Below, in pieces: positions 58,035-64,000 of a stretch of 64,000 bases of DNA. The number at the start of each line of letters is the position of its first letter. Positions within the stretch are counted from its first letter, which is position 1. The notes beneath the pieces are model-generated. The model worked only from the letters and a program-made list of their open reading frames with translations. It did no database searches and had not been told where the DNA came from. This DNA comes from Serratia inhibens (lineage in GTDB: Bacteria; Pseudomonadota; Gammaproteobacteria; Enterobacterales; Enterobacteriaceae): positions 62,001 to 126,000 of the forward strand of contig NZ_QYYG01000010.1 in assembly GCF_003591175.1 (NCBI RefSeq), read 5' to 3'. The position numbers and the translations under genes were made by a program.

Positions 58035-58619
58035 ATGGTTAATAAAATCCTTTATCTCACAGTAATGGCCGCTGTGCTAAGCTCAGGCAGCGCACTGGCG
58101 GCAGATCAATCCGCCGGTGGCATTATTTCGTTCTCTGGCGCGATTACCGATACCACCTGTACCATTAATGGCGGTAAAAGCGCGGATTTCACCGTTGCGC
58201 TCAGCCCGATCTCCGTGACCGATGCCGGTAACACCGTGGGGCCGATTATCAAAAACAAAAAGTCTTTTTCTCTCACCTTCTCTAACTGTTCCCCGGCCTC
58301 CGGTACCTCTGGGCAACCGTTAAAGATTTACTTCTCTTCCGCTGACAATATTTCTACCGACGGCAAATATCTGCTGAATGATACTGTCAACGAGCAGGAT
58401 ACTGCAGTCGCCAAAAATGTCGGTTTCTCTCTGGCCAACGCCAACTCCTCAACCCCCATCGCGCTGAATCAACCTTTCGTAACCGATATTCTCGGCAACA
58501 GCGCCGATCCGGACTCGGAAACCCTGACGCTGGACGCGTATTACTACAAAACCAATACAGCAGCGGCAAAAGTCGGCGCACTGCATTCTAACGTGACCTA
58601 TACCATTTCTTACCTGTAA
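58035..58619 (+). CDS. Fimbrial pilin of the second operon
   Basis: A 194-residue pilin with a signal peptide (LYLTVMAAVLSSGSALAA). The mature part has the paired cysteines DTTCTINGGKSADFTVALSP and FSNCSPASG and ends NVTYTISYL. The start at 58035 has TTGGAG seven bases upstream; an ATG six codons earlier lacks a site. As first gene of a four-subunit operon it is probably the major subunit of a thin fimbria unrelated in detail to the P-type operon on the other strand. Confidence 0.87.
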   Translation: MVNKILYLTVMAAVLSSGSALAADQSAGGIISFSGAITDTTCTINGGKSADFTVALSPISVTDAGNTVGPIIKNKKSFSLTFSNCSPASGTSGQPLKIYFSSADNISTDGKYLLNDTVNEQDTAVAKNVGFSLANANSSTPIALNQPFVTDILGNSADPDSETLTLDAYYYKTNTAAAKVGALHSNVTYTISYL

Positions 58620-58669
58620 TTTAGCTATTCGCCAGGCTCAACGGATGAGCCTGGCTATCGGGAGATAGT

Positions 58670-59365
58670 ATGATAAAAAATATTCTATTAGCCAGTTTAG
58701 CCCTGGTGACGACTCACGCCTGCGCCAACGTGGTAATCAACACCACCCGAGTTATTTATCAGGAAAGCAATAAGGACGTTGTTGTTCAGTTGATCAATAA
58801 CGGCAACGATCCGTCATTGGTCCAGGCCTGGATCGATGATGGCGATATTAACTCGACGCCAGAAACCGCCAATGTGCCATTTTTACTTTCACCTCCGGTA
58901 GTTAAAGTTTCCGCTAATAGCGGTCAGCAATTACGTATAAAAAAAATCGGTCCGCAGCTCGCTGCCGATCGCGAATCAGTGTTCTATCTGAACGTATTGG
59001 ATATTCCACCGGTGCCCGAGAACCTACAGGGACAAAATACTCTACAACTGGCTGTGAAGTCGCGGATAAAGCTGTTTTACCGCCCTAAGGATCTGCAGAT
59101 CAATCCTGATTCCGTGGCCAATCATGTCGAACTGTATTCACGCGGTAACTCTGTGACGGTCAAAAATAATGCTCCCTACCACTTTACCCTGGCCAATATC
59201 GACCGTGCTAACCAGAAGAATATATTGACCGATTCCATCATGATCCCGCCATTTTCCAGCGCAACGGCGCAAACCCGGCAACCACTAAAAGCCAATGACA
59301 AGCTATCGCTAAAATATGTTGATGACCTTGGCGCCTATAAAGAAAAAATCATAACGTCTCATTGA
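58670..59365 (+). CDS. Periplasmic fimbrial chaperone of the second operon
   Basis: A 231-residue PapD-like chaperone with signal peptide ILLASLALVTTHACA. Family features are NTTRVIYQESNKDVVVQL, DRESVFYLNVLDIPP and SRIKLFYRP with the conserved Arg and Lys. GGGAG lies before the ATG. The usher gene follows 15 bp downstream. It has no C-terminal cysteine pair, unlike the first operon's chaperone. Confidence 0.93.
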   Translation: MIKNILLASLALVTTHACANVVINTTRVIYQESNKDVVVQLINNGNDPSLVQAWIDDGDINSTPETANVPFLLSPPVVKVSANSGQQLRIKKIGPQLAADRESVFYLNVLDIPPVPENLQGQNTLQLAVKSRIKLFYRPKDLQINPDSVANHVELYSRGNSVTVKNNAPYHFTLANIDRANQKNILTDSIMIPPFSSATAQTRQPLKANDKLSLKYVDDLGAYKEKIITSH

Positions 59366-59380
59366 TGAGGTTAAGCAAGG

Positions 59381-61891
59381 ATGACGATAAACAAAACCCT
59401 CACTTCGCTGCTGATATTAACGTCAATTCTGCTGACTAACCGGGCAGAGGCCATCGAGTTCGACACCCGTTTACTGGCAGGGGCGTCGCAAGAAGCCGAC
59501 CTTTCACGCTTTTATCGTCAGTCAGACCTCCCCGCTGGGCAACATACCTTTGATATCTATGTTAACGGCAACTGGAAGGGACGTTTCCCGCTGCAACTGG
59601 GGGAGCAGCCTGAGCAGATCGCGATGCGCTATGAAGATGCCGCCGTGTTGGGGATCGATCTCAGCGCCTTGCCCAACCAGCAAAAGGCTACACAACTTCT
59701 GCCCCTTAACGCACTGGTTCAAGGCGGTAGCGTCACACAGGAAACCGATACGCTCAGCATGAAACTGTCGGTACCGCAGGCTCATATTATCCACGCGAAA
59801 AATGGTTATGTTGACCCGCAGTTCTGGCAACAGGGCGAATCCGCCCTGCTATTTTCCTACAATACCACCTACTACCGTTCACAATTCAAAACCGGCAATA
59901 CTGCCACCCGGGACGATCTGTACGCCGGGTTGAATTCAGGCTTTAACTTTGAAGGCTGGCAGTTTCGCGATAACAGTACCTTTTCACATTATTCCGGCCG
60001 CGACAGCCAATGGCGGAACAATACCCGTTATTTGCAGCACGGGTTTTCATCTATTACCTCAACACTAACCGGGGGCGATTTCTATTCACCTGGCAATATG
60101 TTTGATTCTATCCGTTTGCGCGGGATCTCACTGGCATCCGATACCAATATGTTGCCCAATTCCCAACAGGGATTCTCACCCGTGGTTCACGGCGTGGCAC
60201 AAACCAATGCTCTGGTTAAAGTGATGCAGAGCGGTAACGTGATTTACCAGGAAAACGTCCCGCCAGGTGCATTTAGCCTTGACAGCATTCAGCCCACCGG
60301 CTCCGGTGGCGATCTGCTGGTGATCGTGAAAGAAGCGGACGGCAGTGAACAGTCTTTCACCGTGCCCTTTTCCGCCGTGCCGAATATGTTGAAGCCGGGT
60401 ATCGCCAAATACGCTCTGTTGGCCGGCAAGGTTAAGCAAAGCAATACTCGTTACAGCCCGGATTTCCTGCAAAGTTCGTTGCAATATGGCTTCAACAATT
60501 TGGTTACCGGTTATGCCGGTGCACTTATCGGTAACGACTACCGTTCTTATCTGCTGGGGAGCGGCTGGAACCTGCCCTTTGGGGCGGTATCCGTGGATAT
60601 CACCCAGGCAGACGCTCATTTTCCGGGCCGTAGTGAAAGCGGACAAAGTTACCGAATCGCCTACAGCAAATTCCTGGACACCACTGCCACCAACTTTACC
60701 CTGGCCGCCTACCGTTATTCGACCAAGGGTTATTATAGCTTTTCAGACGCTATTTATACCCACGACGGTTATCGCCAACTGGCCGATCGACAACCCGATA
60801 TACAAAATCCAGCGGGAGAATGGTCAGGAGATCCGTTGGATATGAATACGCTGGATGCGCTGCGTTCGGCCCGCCCACGTAATACCTTTAACCTGAGCCT
60901 GAACCAACGGCTAGGCGACAATCTGGGCACACTGTTTTTCTCTGGCACTCAACGTGATTATTGGACCGAACAGGGCAATAGCCGCGAATACCAACTGGGC
61001 TATTCCAACAACTTCGGCAAAGTGGATTACAATCTCTCCGCCAGCCGCGTTCGTAATGACAGCCACGAGGAAGAAACCCGGTATTACCTGTCGATCAATG
61101 TGCCCTTCGATGCTTTCGAACACACCGCCTATTTAAGCAGCAGCCTGTCGATGACAGACAGCCATTACCAGCAGAGCCAGCTCAGCGTCAGCGGCGTGTC
61201 CGGCGACGCCAACCAACTGAGTTATACGCTGTCCGGCGCCAATCAGCCCGGCGGTGAAAACATGGCTGGAGTGAGCGCCAGTTACCGTACGTCGCTTTCG
61301 ACACTCGGCGGGTCTTACAGCGAAGCGAGCGATTACCGGCAGGCCGGCCTTAGCGCGCGCGGCAGCCTGGTCGCTATTCCCTGGGATGTACTGGCCGCCA
61401 ATGAAATTGGCCACACCCTGACGGTAGTCGACGCTCCTCAGGCCGCCGGCCTGATGGTTAATGGCGATGAAAGTATTATCACTAACCGGGACGGATTGGC
61501 ACTGGTTCCCTACGCCACACCTTATCGTCAGAATACGCTCACGCTCTCAGATACCAACGACGCTTCCGGCGCAGAAATTACCAACAACGTCGGTTATATC
61601 GTGCCGTTCTACGGTGCGGTCAATCGCGTCAAATTTGCCACCGATCTGCGCCAATCTTATACCCTGACCGCCAGCTTCCCCGACGGCAAACCCCTGCCAT
61701 TCGGCACTGAGGTTGTCGATCAAACCGGGCACGCCGTCGGTTATGTCGGCCAGGCCAGCGTCCTGTACGTCAAGAGTGAACAGCCGCCGAAGCGCCTCGA
61801 CGTTAAACTCAACCGAGCTGACGCAAATAGTTGCGTCATTGATCTGACTGCCGCCGATATTACGACGGTGAACAAAGTCATTTGCCGTTGA
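59381..61891 (+). CDS. Outer membrane usher of the second operon
   Basis: An 836-residue usher. The signal peptide ends RAEA before IEFDTRLLAGASQEADLSRF, the N-terminal domain that receives chaperone-subunit complexes. The barrel and plug region has LRGISLASDTNMLPNSQQGF and GNVIYQENVPPGAFSLDSIQ. The C-terminal domains end with a cysteine pair (NSCVIDLTAAD and VICR). Divergent from the first operon's usher except for these family features. It is followed after a few bases by the adhesin gene. Confidence 0.95.
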   Translation: MTINKTLTSLLILTSILLTNRAEAIEFDTRLLAGASQEADLSRFYRQSDLPAGQHTFDIYVNGNWKGRFPLQLGEQPEQIAMRYEDAAVLGIDLSALPNQQKATQLLPLNALVQGGSVTQETDTLSMKLSVPQAHIIHAKNGYVDPQFWQQGESALLFSYNTTYYRSQFKTGNTATRDDLYAGLNSGFNFEGWQFRDNSTFSHYSGRDSQWRNNTRYLQHGFSSITSTLTGGDFYSPGNMFDSIRLRGISLASDTNMLPNSQQGFSPVVHGVAQTNALVKVMQSGNVIYQENVPPGAFSLDSIQPTGSGGDLLVIVKEADGSEQSFTVPFSAVPNMLKPGIAKYALLAGKVKQSNTRYSPDFLQSSLQYGFNNLVTGYAGALIGNDYRSYLLGSGWNLPFGAVSVDITQADAHFPGRSESGQSYRIAYSKFLDTTATNFTLAAYRYSTKGYYSFSDAIYTHDGYRQLADRQPDIQNPAGEWSGDPLDMNTLDALRSARPRNTFNLSLNQRLGDNLGTLFFSGTQRDYWTEQGNSREYQLGYSNNFGKVDYNLSASRVRNDSHEEETRYYLSINVPFDAFEHTAYLSSSLSMTDSHYQQSQLSVSGVSGDANQLSYTLSGANQPGGENMAGVSASYRTSLSTLGGSYSEASDYRQAGLSARGSLVAIPWDVLAANEIGHTLTVVDAPQAAGLMVNGDESIITNRDGLALVPYATPYRQNTLTLSDTNDASGAEITNNVGYIVPFYGAVNRVKFATDLRQSYTLTASFPDGKPLPFGTEVVDQTGHAVGYVGQASVLYVKSEQPPKRLDVKLNRADANSCVIDLTAADITTVNKVICR

Positions 61892-61912
61892 TTCCGTGTG
61901 ATTGAGGAAATT

Positions 61913-62980
61913 ATGAAAACGTTATATTTATCCATTTTAATCGCCGGTCTTTCCGTTGGCGAAAGCCAGGCAAAATGCTACGGAAATCCGCTGGGGACAG
62001 CACGCGCCATCGCAATCGATCTGTCAGATAAACTCAGCGCTAACTCGCCAGAATGGACCGGGCAAGTTCATTCGCAATTCAATGGAACCTTCAATTGCTC
62101 AGGAAAAAACAGCAAATTGGGTTATTTCTCCCCCATTGCAGACACTGCCAGTAATACGTTGGTTGTCGGCTTTGGCGATGGTAAACACTGGATTAAGATA
62201 CAAACCTCCGCACCTGAGAAAGGGGAAATTATCCTGGCGGAAAAGGGGCAACATTCAGCAACTGAACTCAATATCGGTTATACCGTCAAGGCAACGCTGG
62301 TGAAAAAATCCGGCAACACCACGGCAAAAGATCGTTACTACATCGATAACTCCATGATGGTATCCGACTGGACCGGCATGTCTCTCTGGGAAATCATTAC
62401 CTGGCCTATCAAGCAGGCGGGTAAGTTTTTAGCCTGGTTAGCGGGCAATGGTTGGCCAGTGGATCAACGTGATATGTATATGCAGCCGCTAACTATTCTC
62501 TACACTCCGAAAGCCACAACCTGCCAGTTTGAGAATGCTGGCCTGGCGGTGCAGTTGCCACGTTTGGGTATTGCCCAATTAGCCGGCCAGACTCGTCCCG
62601 GCTATACCCCTTTTACCCTGAATATGCGCTGTGAAAACAGACTGGAGAATGGAACTTCGGACAGAGGCATAGAAATGTTTTTATCTAGCAACAACTTGCT
62701 GGCTACAGATAACAGCGTGATGATAGACACCAGTGCCGGATCGGCCAAAGGCGTCGGTATCCGTCTTGCTCAGCAGGACACACCTTCAACGCCGGTGATA
62801 ATGTCAACTTCTACGATCCATAAAGGCAACGCAACCTCACTGTTTAAAACTAACGCAGGTGACACCCTGGATGCCCAATTCACAATGACCATGGGTGCTT
62901 ATTATTTCCCCTATAACTTATCCGCAGCGGGGAAAGGAAAAATAAACACCAACGCCACATTAAACATTATTTATGAGTAA
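61913..62980 (+). CDS. Two-domain fimbrial tip adhesin of the second operon
   Basis: A 355-residue exported protein with signal peptide LYLSILIAGLSVGESQA. The N-terminal domain of about 180 residues (KCYGNPLGTARAIAIDLSDK, FNCSGKNSKLGYFSPIA) is of unknown fold and is the likely receptor-binding part. The C-terminal pilin domain starts near TTCQFENAGLAVQLPRLGIA and ends NTNATLNIIYE. GAGGAA precedes the ATG at 61913. Last structural gene of the operon. Confidence 0.85.
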   Translation: MKTLYLSILIAGLSVGESQAKCYGNPLGTARAIAIDLSDKLSANSPEWTGQVHSQFNGTFNCSGKNSKLGYFSPIADTASNTLVVGFGDGKHWIKIQTSAPEKGEIILAEKGQHSATELNIGYTVKATLVKKSGNTTAKDRYYIDNSMMVSDWTGMSLWEIITWPIKQAGKFLAWLAGNGWPVDQRDMYMQPLTILYTPKATTCQFENAGLAVQLPRLGIAQLAGQTRPGYTPFTLNMRCENRLENGTSDRGIEMFLSSNNLLATDNSVMIDTSAGSAKGVGIRLAQQDTPSTPVIMSTSTIHKGNATSLFKTNAGDTLDAQFTMTMGAYYFPYNLSAAGKGKINTNATLNIIYE

Positions 62981-63033
62981 GGATTGAAAATAACAAATTG
63001 TTAATAACCATTTGTTATAATAAGGATGTTAAA

Positions 63034-63564
63034 ATGGGAGAACAAGCACAAATTGGTGTAAAGGTAGACAAGAACTTGAAAGATGAAGTCGATGAAATAT
63101 TACGTAGCCTTGGTATAAAACCAACTACGGCGATCAATGGGCTTTATCATTATATTTTACAGCACAGGGAACTTCCCTTCATCATCAATACGCACGTTAA
63201 CAAACCTAGCAACCTGCTCAGCAATTTATTTATGGATTACCTGCTACTGAAAAATACCTTATGTGACTTTTATCTGAAAATAGAACAAGCAGAACAGATC
63301 ACAGAAAACAACCTGGATCTGTTAAAACATGTCGTTCGCGAGTTTATTGCAAATTTTCGACAAATAGAAAATGCCTTATATAAATTAAATAGCGGAAATA
63401 TCATTGACTGGAAAAAGGCCTTTAACGGCGCTAAACGAGCATTTTATGTTCTTGAAACTCATGTCAGGTTTGAAACCTGTCAGGGGCACTATCTGGAGGA
63501 TAGTGGAATAATAAAACTATCTCTGGCGTTAAAAATGATCGCTGAAGCAGAAACGAACACATAG
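63034..63564 (+). CDS. RelB/DinJ-like ribbon-helix-helix protein with helical C-terminal domain
   Basis: A 176-residue protein. The first 50 residues (QIGVKVDKNLKDEVDEILRS, LGIKPTTAINGLYHYILQHR, ELPF) have the hallmarks of the RelB/DinJ antitoxin DNA-binding domain. The remaining 125 residues form an unrecognised, probably helical domain (LDLLKHVVREFIANFRQIEN, WKKAFNGAKRAFYVLETHV). No RelE/YafQ-type toxin gene is next to it. AAGGA lies before the ATG at 63034. It follows the adhesin gene by 53 bp and is probably cotranscribed, so a regulator of the operon is the best guess. Confidence 0.75.
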   Translation: MGEQAQIGVKVDKNLKDEVDEILRSLGIKPTTAINGLYHYILQHRELPFIINTHVNKPSNLLSNLFMDYLLLKNTLCDFYLKIEQAEQITENNLDLLKHVVREFIANFRQIENALYKLNSGNIIDWKKAFNGAKRAFYVLETHVRFETCQGHYLEDSGIIKLSLALKMIAEAETNT

Positions 63565-63590
63565 TCACTCATCATTCAGGTTTGTGTTTG

Positions 63591-63613
63591 AGCCGCTCTC
63601 ATTGAGAGCGGCT
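63591..63613. terminator. Hairpin after the second fimbrial operon
   Basis: AGCCGCTCTC and GAGAGCGGCT pair over ten bases around ATT. There is no strong T-tract on either strand, but the position between two convergent genes suggests a terminator. Confidence 0.65.
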
Positions 63614-63649
63614 TGATGCAACAAACTATATATTTATCAATTCGTTTTG

Positions 63650-63790
63650 TTATCGGCATACACCGGAGACCGCATCTCGCCCCTGAGGGCACACATCCGT
63701 ATTTTGCGGTATAACTCCCCACACTCCGCCTAAAGGGCCGGAACATCCGGAGAACAATATGAAAGCGAATAAAAATAGTAAATTTTTCAT
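63650..63790 (-). CDS. Small lipoprotein, 46 residues
   Basis: A 46-codon ORF with AAGGAG seven bases before the ATG. The product MKNLLFLFAFILFSGCSGPL is a clear lipoprotein signal with lipobox LFSGC. The short mature part has two more cysteines (DVCPQGRD and GVCR at the end). Similar small entericidin- or lysis-type lipoproteins exist, but this one is not recognised. Convergent with the RelB-like gene. Confidence 0.65.
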   Translation of the reverse strand: MKNLLFLFAFILFSGCSGPLGGVWGVIPQNTDVCPQGRDAVSGVCR

Positions 63791-64000
63791 CTGACACTCC
63801 TTGTCTATCTTGTTCATGATGATAAGCCGCTGTAGGGTAATGAATATTAAACAAACTGACGTAGCAAGACTGGTTGTGCGACTGTGCTAATACCCGCTCC
63901 GACCCTACTTGTGACGGGAGTATTTTGGACATTGTACAAAATTGTACTGGAGTGCCCCGAGCCTGAAGACAAATCTGGCCTCGTCGTGAGGACAGGAAAT
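63791..64000. other. Right edge of the window, no gene seen
   Basis: About 210 bp upstream of the small lipoprotein gene, probably its promoter region. A short inverted repeat GTACAA-AA-TTGTAC lies near 63936-63949. Confidence 0.4.

Noticed and set aside
63576..63932. 118-codon minus-strand ORF
   Set aside because: Covers a terminator and the small lipoprotein gene in another frame; no start signal, whereas the lipoprotein frame has AAGGAG and a lipobox.
1..64000. CRISPR array
   Set aside because: No regularly spaced direct repeats with unique spacers were seen; the pheV repeats are homogeneous and the CAGTCAT repeats have no spacers.

Overview
The window is chromosomal DNA of an enterobacterium, most likely a Serratia species (Yersiniaceae). 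The evidence is gene order and protein similarity to Escherichia coli (pdhR-aceE-aroP; sprT-endA-rsmE-gshB-yqgE-ruvX-yggR-yggS-proC-yggT-yggU-rdgB-hemW; trmB-yggL, mutY-yggX-mltC, speC, pheV), a 127-bp ERIC element, and two chaperone-usher fimbrial operons, one laid out like Proteus MR/P. This naming is inference from sequence recognition; no search was run.

Region 1 (1-29.3 kb) is mostly conserved core. It holds the 5' part of aceE, pdhR with a perfect PdhR operator, and aroP with a tandem TyrR-box-like pair. A sugar cassette follows (GPH-family symporter plus GH43 glycosidase), then a molybdenum cofactor maturation pair (MocA-like nucleotidyltransferase and XdhC-like protein), a Rob-type AraC regulator and the class I fumarase. 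The long sprT-to-hemW run comes next, then an accessory DUF4160/DUF2442 pair, then yggN, glsB, yggL and trmB facing mutY, yggX and mltC, and finally speC. A 38-codon basic ORF with a good ribosome binding site lies in the speC leader.

Region 2 (29.9-42.3 kb) begins at tRNA-Phe (pheV). The tRNA is followed by three tandem repeats of about 159 bp, each restarting with the last 17 nt of the tRNA and each carrying a terminator hairpin, like the tyrT/rtT locus of E. coli. Beyond lies AT-rich accessory DNA: an IS3-family transposase remnant, a decayed tryptophan 2,3-dioxygenase gene directly before an intact kynurenine 3-monooxygenase gene, a three-subunit molybdenum hydroxylase operon, a second IS3-family remnant, a Tat-type DJ-1/PfpI protein resembling isonitrile hydratase, a small orphan gene, a ToxR/CadC-like membrane regulator with a small membrane partner, and a soluble winged-helix protein.

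Region 3 (42.4-53.6 kb, minus strand) is a P/MR-P type fimbrial operon: major pilin, PapH-like subunit, usher, chaperone and five minor pilins. A fragment of a reverse-transcriptase-like gene follows, then two paralogous tip adhesins and a small secreted protein. Divergent from the major pilin is a PapI/FaeA-like regulator. The intergenic region holds exactly two GATC sites in inverted GCGATC contexts, the layout expected for Lrp/Dam phase variation.

Region 4 (54.2-64 kb, plus strand) continues with a LuxR-type regulator, a small lipoprotein and an unusual exported coiled-coil FKBP-like protein, all translationally overlapping. A second fimbrial operon follows (pilin, chaperone, usher, two-domain adhesin). 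It ends with a RelB/DinJ-like ribbon-helix-helix domain fused to a helical domain, with no toxin partner. A 46-codon lipoprotein gene lies on the minus strand near the right edge. The least familiar parts are the regulator-lipoprotein-FKBP module, the RelB-like fimbrial protein, the reverse transcriptase fragment and the pheV repeats.
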